Origin: Stagonosporopsis chrysanthemi | Lineage: Eukaryota > Ascomycota > Dothideomycetes > Pleosporales > Didymellaceae | Reading direction: 5' to 3' | DNA: 64,000 nt | Assembly (NCBI GenBank): GCA_022560025.1 | Contig: JAFISE010000007.1 | Coordinates: forward strand, 310,001 to 374,000 | In this document: positions 12,034-22,324 of the stretch, piece after piece | How the letters are laid out: the number at the start of each line of letters is the position of its first letter | Numbering within the stretch: position 1 is the first letter of the stretch | Notes under the pieces: generated by a model | The model's input: the letters and a program-made list of their open reading frames with translations, nothing else | Databases searched by the model: none | What the model was told of the DNA's origin: nothing | Program-made: the position numbers and the translations under genes

Positions 12034-13519
12034 TCACTCCACCATGGCCATGGAGCTGATGGGCGAGCCCGCGCGGCTCTCGTCGACGAGGTCGCTCATC
12101 TTCATCTTCTTGTGCCGCGGGCTCTCCTCCTCAATCTCCTCGATGCGGCGCTTCAGCGCCTGCTCCCGCTGCTGCGTCGCCTCCAGCTCCGCCCTGAGCG
12201 CCTGCTCCGTCGCCCGCGCGTTGCCCTCGCTCGTCTCGAGCTCGCTGACGCGGTTGCGGAAGAGGTCGTTGATGAGCTCCATCTCCGAGACGCGCGTCTT
12301 GAGCGCCGTGTTCTGCGCGGCGAGCGAGTCGTAGCTGAGCGGGGGCTCGAGGTGGGACCCGTTGATGGAGGACGTCGAGCCTGGGGAGGGCTGGCGCAGC
12401 CCGAAGCCGTGCGTGAAGACGGCGTCGCTGCTGAGGGCCTGCTCGAACATGTGCTGCGGGGCGATGTTGGAGGGGTGCGCAAAGTTGGGCGTGCCGGTAC
12501 GCGAGATGGGCGACTGCGAGCGGTCAGACAGGCTGGACGAGATCTTGCCTGACGCCCGGCGGTGCTGCGCGAGGCCGAGCTGGCCGTCAGCGTCAGGATG
12601 GGCGGCGGCGAGGCCGTTGATGCCCTCAATCTGGATAGTCAGCGGTGTTGTAGTAGACATCTCAAAAACTCACCTTCTTGCGTCCGGGGCCGCCCGTCTT
12701 GACGCGGTTGCGGCTCTTGATCACGTCCGTCTTGAGCGAGATGGGGCGCGGGCGGCCGTGCAGCTTCAGGAACAGGCCACAGGCGTTGCACAGCACGGCG
12801 CCCGACTCATCGCGGCGCCAGAGCGGGGTCGTGCTGGTGGTGCAGTTCTGGCAGACAGGCTGGATAGGTCAGCAGAGCTCCGTCTCGATAATGACTATCG
12901 ATTGTCGATAAGGATAAGGGCAAGATTTATCTCGCGCGCAGCCGTGCGTAGTGCCGCCGCGCGCAAACGAGGAAAACGTACCGGCGAGTTGCCCTGTCCG
13001 CCAGCGGTTGCGGGCGCGGCGGTCGCGTAGGTCATGCTGAGGCCATTAGAGGGTTTGCTGGCGGCGTCAGTGGGAGCGAAAATGCGAGGTGCAAATGCCA
13101 AGCCTGAGATAAGGCAGCTACGGGGGGCGCGAGAAACCGCGACCGCAGTTCTTCATGCATTCACGGAATTCCACACACCTTGGCGACGGCATCTTCGAGT
13201 CTCGCCGTGTGTCGAAAGTGTCGTCTGGGCTGGTCGATGCGAGCGAGGCAAGAGTCGACAGCGCGGGCAGCTGGATCGACGCATTACCGCCTTGCTGCAG
13301 GTGCGCCGCCACGGTCGAGCTGCTCGACGACGGCCGCGAGATGTCGCGCCCAACCAACTCCGGGCTGATCGACGGCAGTGTGTGGTGGTCGCGTGCCGGC
13401 GGGGACGTCGTCCTGATCGCAGGCAGGTCAAACGCCTGCAGAATCGACGGCCGGCGGAACGTGTCGTGGGCCTGCGGCCGCGGGAGGATCGAGGAAGCCA
13501 GTGCGGAAGCCGTGATGAA
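12034..13519 (-). CDS. areB: GATA-type transcription factor AreB with C-terminal coiled coil (5' end unresolved)
   Basis: Nitrogen- and carbon-responsive GATA factor. Minus-strand exons are 13179..13519 (open frame, start not found), 12982..13036, 12674..12859 and 12034..12630; the 142-, 122- and 43-bp introns all preserve the frame. The single zinc finger [16 protein letters not shown]...[12 protein letters not shown] is followed by the basic tail [17 protein letters not shown]. The last exon carries a leucine-rich coiled coil ([20 protein letters not shown]) and a [17 protein letters not shown] end. This finger-plus-coiled-coil layout defines AreB/ASD-4 rather than AreA or SreA. In the first exon about 110 strongly GC3-biased codons are open, but no ATG occurs before the internal SKMPSPS; the ATGs at 13035 and in SKMPSPS would give short forms. 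Confidence 0.88.
12886..12932 (-). promoter_or_regulatory. Cluster of GATA-factor sites in the areB intron
   Basis: Within the 122-bp intron upstream of the finger exon, four HGATAR matches lie in 47 bp: CGATAA at 12886 and 12906 on the plus strand, and CGATAG (12895-12900) and AGATAA (12927-12932) on the minus strand. An extra GGATAA lies at 12912. Autoregulation or cross-control by AreA would be natural, but this is inference. Confidence 0.45.
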
Positions 13520-14741
13520 TTAGGAGTGAGAAACGCGTCGCGCTTCTCTGAGTGAATAATGAGTGGATGCTGAAGCAAGCAACGGCTTCGTGCTGAGAGA
13601 GCGACTGGGGTGAGTTCTTCAACGAGCGACAACAGCAAGCAACAACGAGTGATGGACGGCGACAGGTGTGAGGAACACAAACCTGAACGAGCAGTCCTCG
13701 AGCTCGCAGTAATTAGCTGTACTACATTCCCACTGCGCGCGGATAAGGGGTCAAAGCCCACCTCCCTAGCATCCCGTTCTATCGATATGGTACCCACCCC
13801 TCTTAATTTCTGCTAACGGGGCCTGGATGACCTCAGCGCGTACGATCTGCAGTGTTGTTTGGCTGTTGTTGTTAGCATTCACAGTGACTGGCGGAATGGC
13901 GAGCGTCGACACGTTGCTGCGTCCACCACCTCCAACGCCAACACCCGCACAGCACAACAAACACCGCCTTGCTGTTCACGCGCAAACATGGTCGTTCGTC
14001 GTTGCGCTACCCGCCGAGCCTCCAGCCTCACGCGCGTGAGCCTCAGGGGCAAAACGATACGCTAAGCCCCACAACGGCCGAACCATCCGCGCCCTCATTT
14101 GCCTGTGCGAGGATCCCACGCGGGCCAATCACACGCGGGAGATGTGTGCGGTGGTCGTGTCGCGATAAGATATTCATTTGATACGGTTGTTTGGTAGGCG
14201 TTGGGCGCGAACGACTGGAGAGATCCGGGGTGTGGTGAAATGAGCTGGTGTAGATGGAGCTACTTGTAGTAGGTGCCGCCGGAATGCTGATCTTCAGGTC
14301 GATTCGTTGGCGATTTGGATCAGCACTCGTAGCTGTCTTTTCCCTGCATCAAAATCTGACGCTGCCTTCCGTAACAGCCGAGTGGTCCTTAATTGGACGT
14401 GCATAGGCACGGCTTCAATTCCTCTGTCTAAGGTTATGAGGTTGAATGTGCGATCACGTTGGGTTTGTCTGGAACCGTTTAAGTTGTTTCGACAAGCACC
14501 TGACTTGACCCAGCCGCATCTTTCTTGAGCACTCGTCCAATGTGAAGCCTTTGAGAGTGAGGTGAACATTGTCACATTCAAGGTCTGCTGAATCAAGCGT
14601 TGGCAAGTTCAGCTCAGGTCGACCAGCGAACGAGCTGATGTGCTGTGGGTATGAAGAAGCTCAGCGTGACGAAGCGGCTGTTTGTGCTCTCGAGGTGAGG
14701 AGGCTGCCATGAAAGATTGGTGAGTGAGATGGCACAATTAT
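13520..14741. other. Upstream region of areB; no intact gene
   Basis: About 1.2 kb without a convincing gene. It should contain the areB promoter and leader. A 70-codon plus-strand frame at 13827..14039 starts with a hydrophobic, signal-like stretch (MTSARTICSVVWLLLLAF), but I do not accept it as a gene. A GATAAG site occurs at about 14163. From about 14200 onward the sequence becomes more AT-rich than the core genes. A short stretch at 14653-14710 reads EEAQRDEAAVCALEVRRLP and may belong to the adjacent relic. Confidence 0.5.
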
Positions 14742-14843
14742 GTGGACAGCGTGCAGAAGAAATTCGAGGATCTGGAAGAGCAAATCGAACATGCCACCAC
14801 GTAGATCGAGAGGCTCTCTGGCGAGGTGGTGCGGCTGCAAGCG
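14742..14843 (+). pseudogene. Relic of a coiled-coil coding exon with an in-frame stop
   Basis: The frame reads VDSVQKKFEDLEEQIEHATT, a stop (TAG at 14802-14804), then IERLSGEVVRLQA, directly followed by a GTATGT donor-like sequence. The heptad-like Leu/Ile/Val spacing on both sides of the stop argues that this was once coding. Similar helical codons occur just upstream in another frame. No parent gene was recognised. Confidence 0.4.
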
Positions 14844-15388
14844 GTATGTGAGGATTGGTGCTCGGTGAGGGTGACGCGAGAGTGATACGTTCTATGGTGT
14901 TGTGGTGTTGAGGAAGGAGCGAACGGAGCTAGCATAGGGAGCCACGTGGGCGAGGTCAGTAGAGATCGAGATATAGATCATCTATGAGACGAATCTCGGC
15001 GCGTCATTTTATGCGGAAGGGCTTTGCAAGCTTGGAGCAAGTAACACAATCATACACTACCTTCTCACCGCACCAGAGCCTAGACATCGCGTAATGCCTG
15101 CTCATGTCAATGTGTTAAGACAGTTGATTATCTCCAATGATTCACCTATCACTCATTGTCTGTTCGAAATGTTGAGATCGATATGTCGGCCGCCATCGGT
15201 CATTGAACACTGTTGAAGGAACGTTCATGAATAGATTTGCCTATGAATAAACTTCTCCTGCTCACTCGCCGCACTATCCGGCTCTTTCGGTGGAAAAACT
15301 CAGTTCAGTCGGCAGCGAAGGTATACGTCTGTAGTGAGATTTGTCCAAGGTTCCGCCTACTTGTGACGGTGGAGACAATTGACATAAA
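14844..15388. other. Gene-free AT-rich stretch
   Basis: Downstream side of the C2H2/ankyrin gene. I see no open frame with coding character, no repeat and no RNA gene. Confidence 0.5.
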
Positions 15389-17139
15389 TTATTCCTCCGA
15401 CGCAGAGTCGGATTCAGAGCCAGACTCGTTGTGAACGGCATCGTGCATGTCGAGATCAATCCCCGGCATTGGAAGTTGCAGTAGACCCGGAGTGTCTTCG
15501 GACTGAGGCGATGGCTGGGCGGCAATGTTATGGTTGATTGCTCCATGAGCGATCAGTAGAGCGGCGATTTCTGTGCGACCTAACCGTTGTGCGGTATCAA
15601 GCGCTGTCTCATCTCCTCTTTCCAAACCGTTGAAGTAGGTCGTATCTTCGATCAACGTAGCGTCGAATCCTTCGTGCTCTAGTACGAAGGCTGCCATTTG
15701 TACATTGTTGTGCTCGGCAGCCAGGTACAGTAAAGACTTGTCCTCCCAATACCAGCGTCTCGAGTATGAAGACCGATCTCTGAATGAGATCTTCTTCGCT
15801 GCGAGCAAGCGCTTCAAACAGTCCGTTCGCGTGGGAGCTTTGCTGGGCCATTCGCATGCAGCGTGAGCAGAATACAGATTATCTGACTGGAGCAGATAAT
15901 CAACCACCTCGAACTGGCTTTCCCAAAAAGAATCAGCAGGTATCGATCCTTATTGATGTTTTCCGTATCTTTGGAAGCTTGTGCGTGAGCCAGAACAGCT
16001 TTGACAACAGCCAGATGTCCATTCTGGGATGCACAAAAGAGCGCTTGCTCGAGTAATTTACTCGAATTAGAGAAATCTACGCTCATTCTTTCCATAAGAA
16101 GCGTGCATATCTCCACAAATCCTTTCTTGGCAGCCATAGGTAACGGCCATATCTTCAATGACATCGTAGCCTCGATAGGGCTACTGTATTTAGCTAAAGC
16201 CATCAAAAGTAACTCCACGGCTGTGGTGCGTCCGAATTTGACAACGTAGTATAGAATAGACAGTGCCTTGCCGACAGGACAACCATATCGACTTCTCTTG
16301 ATGTACATCTTCTCGTTCTCGAAAACGTGGATGTCGGATTCTATCATGGATGTAAGAATTGCAACATGACCAATTTCTGCTGCTGCGATTGCTAAGGCGT
16401 GCACTTTGGGGCCACGTTCACCCAATGTCTCTCGTTGTAAAATGGCAGCAATGAGTTCGAAGTTGCTAAGCCGAACAACATAGTCCACGAAAGACGGTAC
16501 ATGCCGCTCCGAACTCTCGAATCTGCTTGTAGTTGCTCCATTCCGCAGCAATAAAGTGATGCAGTCCAGGCATCCTCCTACAGCTGCCTCCATGAGAGGC
16601 GATATCTGCTTTGAATTTTCGATGTTTAAAGACGCCCCTCTGTTAATCAATAGTCGAACAATATCGGTCGGACCAGAACGGGCAGCGCAATGCAAAGCAG
16701 TACTGCCGTCATCCGCTTTCGAGTCTACATCACACCCACTGTCCAGCAGAGTGATGACTGAACGCAGCTCGCCCTTTGTAGCGGACTGCATGAGAAGCAC
16801 CCATGCTGGTAAAATCAGTAGATCCACCTCCTCATCAATCAGTACCGATTCTTGATTATTTAACTTCTGCTCCGAATAGTTGAGGTTGCTGGCCGGATGT
16901 TTGATTTGGCGAGAGTGCTTTGCATCAATATGCCGCGAGAAGTTGTCCTTCCGTGTGGCACTGAAATCGCAGCCCTCATGACTGCATCTATACCTCAGAT
17001 TACCGACGGTATGCCGCGATGTGATGTGGCGATGAAGGTCGGAACGAAGATCGAAGCCTTTGGGGCAGAGGGTACACCTCCAGGGCTGGGAATGAGTTTT
17101 CAAATGTTGACTAGTTGAGCAATGAGCCATGATGATCAC
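15389..17139 (-). pseudogene. C2H2 zinc-finger plus ankyrin-repeat protein, interrupted by one frameshift
   Basis: The first frame (17139 down to about 15930) begins with two C2H2 fingers, WRCTLCPKGFDLRSDLHRHI and YRCSHEGCDFSATRKDNFSR. Ankyrin repeats follow, for example DDGSTALHCAARSGPTDIVR and ISPLMEAAVGGCLDCITLLL. The second frame (down to 15389) continues the ankyrin pattern (SLLYLAAEHNNVQMAAFVLE, ETALDTAQRLGRTEIAALLI) and ends in an acidic Ser/Glu tail. The two join if one base is missing near 15924, in a run of five T (minus strand), where the reading passes from LLILF to WESQFEVVDYLLQ without losing residues. Nothing else is broken, so this is a recent lesion or an assembly error. Function unknown; probably a regulatory scaffold. 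Confidence 0.7.
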
Positions 17140-17524
17140 CTATCGGCGATCTCGGGTTGGTCTTACTTGTATCTGCCTCTTATTGTAAACGATTTTGAGC
17201 ATAAGGTGCAGGTAAAAATCTCGAGGTCTGCCATTGTCGACCTCGGTCAGGCCAAGTGGGCACTGCAGAGACTTGGTACTCATGGAGCCTAGCCGATGCC
17301 TCACTAGTAAGTGTGAAAGGGCGCGGGTGGGCCTGCTGATAGGTTGACATGACTGCACACGTGGTTGTTCGCTCTCAGCCTTCCGTCAGCCGCTCAGGTA
17401 GCTTGGCAGCTACTGTACTTTTCGCAAGCCTGGTCTACCTTCGTTCTTGCAATCACTTTCAACAGTGTTATATAAGAGAGTCACGAATCATTGGATCCTC
17501 GGTCATATATCCCTAGATACTACC
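17140..17524. promoter_or_regulatory. Shared divergent promoter of two C2H2 genes
   Basis: A 385-bp head-to-head spacer. A TATA box (TATATAAG at 17469-17476) lies about 50 bp upstream of the plus-strand ATG at 17525. No other signal was recognised. Confidence 0.55.
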
Positions 17525-18309
17525 ATGGACATTATCCGGATCCATCAAACTTCAGATGAAGAGCTTGGAGCCTCCGCTGCCAACCTTTCACGCAGTAGCC
17601 TTACGGAGGAGAGCAGCACGTGAGTTTTTTTTTAACGCCATGCAGTTATGCCTTTTCGTTATGGTCCTCGGGCTGCATCCCGCCTCCCCGTTGGTGCCAA
17701 CGATCCACGAACCTGCATGATGACTGCGTGGGTCTCCTCGATGACGATTTCCTCCAACAAGAGAGCATCCGCGTCGATTATGACTTCGGATATTCGAATG
17801 GGTCGCATACAGCTACAATCATCCCAGAGACGTTTGTAAATCCGCTCGGGTCTACGTTGGAACCGCAGGTAGCAATCTTCGAGTCCGCCCCAACCCTGCT
17901 GCCATTCCACACCCCTCTTGAGATTGCGGCTCAACAGTCGCACACTGCAGCGGAAGCAGTAGATTTTGAAGGCCCCGATGGCAAATTATTTTGCTCTCAG
18001 CTCGGCTGTGACGCGACCTATCTCCGTGCAGGTGACTGTCGCCGCCACCTCAAGAAGCACAACGGGCCTTTCTTTCCTTGCACCTTCCGTGGTTGCGACA
18101 TGAAGTTCTACAGGCACGACAAGCTGCGCGCTCACCTGAAGCAGGGACATGGCGTCACGGTTGCTGCGCCCCGTCGTGGCTGCCGCGGTGCCAATCGAAA
18201 CATGGTAGGCTTAGAAGCTGACTTTGGAAAGGTCAAAATTGATCGTTTCGGCCTGACATTCGTCGTCCCGGTCTCGTCATTGGGCCAGTCTGTAATTGGT
18301 TCCACGTAG
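17525..18309 (+). CDS. Small C2H2 zinc-finger protein (exon junction uncertain)
   Basis: Exon 1 is 17525..17619 (MDIIRIHQTSDEELGASAAN...), ending at a GTGAGT donor. The downstream frame holds two C2H2 fingers, FCSQLGCDATYLRAGDCRRH and FPCTFRGCDMKFYRHDKLRA, each closed by a second histidine. Only two acceptors keep the frame: CAG at 17645, which implies a 26-nt intron, or AG at 17765, a 146-nt intron with a weak acceptor. I prefer the second on size (212 residues). There is no in-frame ATG between the intron and the first finger, so exon 1 is needed. Likely a DNA-binding regulator; it sits head-to-head with the C2H2/ankyrin gene. Confidence 0.6.
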
Positions 18310-19205
18310 ATAGGTAATTGAATTAGTCGTTCCGTGTCTTCAACGTCTGTCTACGTCTGTTTACCTAGCTGCATTTCGCAGGTGAGGTCGTGGATGTCGC
18401 GTCAGTACAGTCCTTTTTGGGCCTAGCGCGTTGCAGCTGCGGATCCTTGCCTCTCCTTCGAATACCTCTTACGACGTCATTGTATTCATTCACCATCTTA
18501 ATGACATTTGTCGCTACAGACCTGAGGATACTGGAGCCATCCGAGAGCCTTGTCTGCTCACTGCTGCTGCGCCCTGCCCCGCTAATACAAGCCTGCTAAC
18601 TCATCACCTACTGCATGCACATCCTTGGCCTGCTTTCCCTGCTGACTTTGCGCCTCACTCAGCTGTCGCCTCAGACAATCGGACGATCGCGCCTTTGTCC
18701 TGCACCCAGATCTTCCGTGGGTGGCGGTGAACGATTGGCTGTCTTCGCCCTCTGTGCCCCTTCGCTTCCGAAGGGGCTATGGACAGGGGCTTGTTAGGTC
18801 TATCATGCCCCATGTGCCCTTTGAGGCGGGGTACTCGGCATGCTGTTGAGTGTCTCCTGTCCTCAAGTTGGTGTCAAATGAAGCTTCCGTCTGACTCCAT
18901 ACTGTGTAGGCTAGCTGCAGCCGCACTTTACACACGTCTACTAGACACACTGCGATTGGTACAAAGGAGCATGCAGCAGTGTAGTCTTCAGAGACGCTGT
19001 AAAATTATATACGATCTGTAGACTAACTTCGAACATCTCCTTAAAGCAGTTGGTTTTTGACAACAGAAAGCAATTGCAGGCTACCCACTGACAAGGCCGA
19101 GCTCCCACTTTCGTTGGCAACCTTGAAGTTCTGAATCAAAGATTAAATTTAGGCTTACGCGTTGCACCAAAGATTGGCTGAAAGGGAAGCTGGAATCTTT
19201 GTTAT
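18310..19205. other. Gene-free stretch
   Basis: About 0.9 kb without a credible open frame. Short open frames here have no coding bias. No repeat or RNA gene was recognised. Confidence 0.5.
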
Positions 19206-20006
19206 CTATCGACTTAGTTCCATCAAAGAAGCCATTGCCTGAATCCTATCATGCTTCGCCAAAGCCTCGCGAGCTATCTCAAGACTCCTGTTCTTTGATT
19301 CTTCATCTTTCTGCAGGGTCTTCTTCTACAGCTCGTCCGCTAGCTTCTCATTATTCCAGCGCACCGTCTCCACGACGTCCTTCTCATTTGCGGTCAAGCA
19401 TCGTCATGTTCAGGGCACGGCTTCTTCATGGCTTTGATATCATGCTTGGCACTGATCGTATCGAACAGCATCTCCTCCGTATCGTCCGAAGATGCTTCGA
19501 TCCAACACTTTTGGCTTTCAGGCTCCTCGATCCTGGACTTCTGCTCTTCCACCTTCATCGATTTCTCCCTCAATCTCCTGGAAATCTCATTGGCAGCTCT
19601 GCCCAGATATTTGTCTACTTCCCTGAAGCGTGCAAGCTTATCTTGAAGTTGCTGGACCTTCTGTTCCAACCTCGCAACCTCTCTGTTGAAAGTAATGCTC
19701 TCTTGGAATACGAAGACCATGCGTTCGCTCTTGTCTGTGATCTCTTTGGTCTTGTCTTGCTAAGCGATGCCAGCGAGGCTGGCTCCCTCTGTGTTGATCG
19801 CTTGAACTGTTTCCAGTTTGGCGATCTGTCTCGATTAGGTGAGCTTTCCAAAGTCTCATGCTCTCTGGCAACTTCTCACGATAAAGGCTTCGCATGTAAC
19901 TGATAGTTATGATCAGATGTGGTCGACAAGTAGTGTAGTCCTCAGCCGCCTTCTCAGCTTGTGAGCGTTCACAGAGTACACCTTGGACACCTCCAAACAT
20001 GAGCAT
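19206..20006 (-). pseudogene. Decayed coiled-coil gene with several lesions
   Basis: Minus-strand helical, charged segments follow one another in changing frames: ERSQAEKAAED, then EVAREHETLES, then QIAKLETVQAINTEGASLAG, an in-frame TAG (19760-19762), then KTKEITDKSERMVF and VARLEQKVQQLQDKLARF. A frameshift near 19400 leads to NEKDVVETVRWNNEKLADEL, a second TAG (19326-19328), and KKTLQKDEESKNRSLEIARE before a final stop at 19206. The continuous heptad character across these breaks shows a real but inactive long coiled-coil protein. No known domain was recognised, so the original function is unknown. Confidence 0.6.
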
Positions 20007-20342
20007 GGAATTAACGCAGTACGTATCCTGCAAAGCGCTGAGAGCGTCACCATGAACCCGTTGGCGAGAACGTTCTCAGATCTGTCACCCTCACGGCGAT
20101 ACTTCGTGTCCTGGGCGCTCCTTCCGCCTGAGCTGGGGAGGATGAAGTGAAGGCTAGCACGTGCGCACCAGCGCCCACTAAGAGATATATAAAGAGCTTC
20201 GATGTACCTGTCCTTTCTTTCTTCAGAGTACCCCGGAAATCTTTACACACTTCCTCCCAGTGACTGTGAAGCACATCTGATACACCCGTAAGTCATTTCC
20301 CACGGACCTCACTGACTTATCCCGCACAGACACCAACAAAAC
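20007..20342. promoter_or_regulatory. Promoter region of the split unknown gene
   Basis: It contains a TATA box (TATATAAAG, 20186-20194) 157 bp upstream of the ATG at 20343, followed by a pyrimidine-rich initiator zone. The promoter looks intact although the gene downstream is split by a stop codon. Confidence 0.5.
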
Positions 20343-22127
20343 ATGGCTCACCTCGCCCACGCTTCTCCAACGCCAGACCCGGGCGCCACTGTCCTGCTCC
20401 CGGACATGCGCAGCGAGCTCCGCCGCAAGTACGATGCCCTGTTCGACTACGACGACTCGGACGACGAATCGGACGACAGCAACGAGTCAGCTCCAGAGCC
20501 CAAGCCTTGGACAAGAGCGAACGAAGCCAAGCTAGCGAAGAACGGCCCAAAGGGTTACAATGGCACCATCGTGCCCATGAAAGATTGGACAAACGAGAAG
20601 CTTTGGGACCGGATTGAGCAATCCCCCGCCATTGACCGCGACGGCCCCATTGCGGAAAACAAGGACAACTTCCGCAACACCTACTTTCGCCACAGGTACC
20701 GGGGACTGGCGTACAAGCTGATAGAGACCGAGCTGGCAGCCTGGGAAGGCAAGGCAGCCTTTGGCAAGCAGGACAATGAGCGCCATTGGATGATCGCCGT
20801 TGCCGAGAATATTTTGGACGCGACGTTTCTAAGTGTTATTAAGGCGGTGGGCTGGGGCAACCTCGCCAAAGAGAGGAGAAACGACCCGGTACTCGCATCC
20901 ATCCTCGACAACTTGTGGGACCAGTCCAAGCACCAACCGGGCATATACCATCAGCAGATCGTGGACGATAACGGCGAGTCGCCGACCGGTCTTGAGATAC
21001 TGGAAGTCATCAAGCACATTCTGCGCTATGTCAAGGGCTACGGGCTCACGAAGCACACCAAGGACCTCAAGACAAGCGAGATGGCGCCGGCAGACAATTC
21101 CATCATCAACGCCGTCGACAACCTCCACCACCAAGACGGCCAGTACCCACGAAGCAAAGTCCCAATGGCAGTTACGCAGCAGGCAAACTTTCCATACCGC
21201 CATTATCTCTGGACCGAGAACCACCCGTCTCCCGCAAGACCCAAGAAGGCGAACGAGTTCGACGACATTCAGCTTCAGATCTCGCCGGCCAAGCCCAACC
21301 GCTTTTGGAGAGTGGCAGACAGACGCGTCAAAGTCACCATCACCTTCTGTCAGAACTTGCGGAAGAGGATCGAGGCGCTCTCACCAGCCGAGTAAGCAAA
21401 GCCTCTTGAATGGCCCTTGATCGAAGTCGGATACTCGAACAATTGCGTCCATCGCTTGTACGAACACGCAAGCCACTTCCAGTCAAACTCTTTGATGGGC
21501 TTATTCGACGCGTACCTAACCGAGCTTCGTTCCAGGCAGCCGGCCAAGATCCAGAAAGCGTACCACGTCGACCAGACGGTCGTGTTCCTCATCTTCAAGC
21601 CCTGGATGGCTGAACTGGCCGAGATCGCTTGGACCAAGCTGGCCGAAGCCTACATGGAGAACGATGGCGGGTTCACACATTATCCGCTAGGCATCAGCAG
21701 CGCCTTGGCGCAGACTGTCTCCTCACTCGTGTGGAGCAAGGCCAAGATGTACGCCGCCCAGAACTCTGCACGAGAAATGAACAGGAAGAAGGAGCTGGAG
21801 GCAGTACAGGAGGACTTGGCTGACTTGGAGGCCAAAGAGAAGGCAGCCTGGAAAGAGATCGACGCTAGCCTCGAGTACCACAAAGGCATGGCCCGTAGGA
21901 TGATCGATGCACTGGAGACCTCCTCGCCCGAAGACGGCAGCTATGCTCGCGAATGTCTCGATGACGTGCACGCTGCTCAGGTGAAAAGCAAAAGGGAGTT
22001 CGACAGGCTTCTTCCGAAGGCCAAAAGAGCACTGGAGGGCGGCGATGAAGACGAGAACATGTCGGACCTGTCGCTTGACGAGCTGATTATGAGGCTGACT
22101 ACTGATGATATACTTCTGGATGATTAG
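20343..22127 (+). pseudogene. Unknown fungal protein split by a single in-frame TAA
   Basis: A 594-codon frame is interrupted once, by TAA at 21393-21395. Before it are 350 codons starting MAHLAHASPTPDPG, with an acidic DYDDSDDESDDSNES patch. After it are 244 codons in the same frame: KPLEWPLIEVGYSNNCVHRL, a Glu/Lys coiled coil (RKKELEAVQEDLADLEAKEK) and an acidic end. The EWPLIEVGY block directly after the stop looks like the conserved core of a family of unknown function, so splicing it out is unattractive. A GTAAGC donor overlaps the stop (GA|GTAAGC), but the frame-keeping acceptor I found (near 21471) would delete this core. Faint resemblance to GIY-YIG/T5orf172 nucleases around VGYSNN is only a guess. 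Confidence 0.6.
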
Positions 22128-22324
22128 ACTGTAATAGTATGGAGCCATAATAATTTACCTTCTGCGTGTATTGTTGTATACCCGCTCATCTCCACGGCAC
22201 AGTGACGCCCTTCTCATGAGACTCCCTGGCCAGCTCGATTATCCTCAGCAAGGATCTTGATACAAGAGAACATGCAAAATAGATTGGGTATCATATGGTA
22301 ATACAAACATCGGGCTGCACTAGC

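Noticed and set aside
13827..14039. 70-residue secreted peptide upstream of areB
   Set aside because: The hydrophobic N-terminus is suggestive, but the rest is Pro/Ala-rich without cysteines, lies in the presumed areB leader region and overlaps protein-like frames on the other strand.
15900..15945. Programmed -1 frameshift in the C2H2/ankyrin gene
   Set aside because: The CTT TTT GGG context is not a canonical slippery heptamer in the zero frame, and such shifting in nuclear fungal genes outside retroelements is rare; a one-base loss in a T run is simpler.
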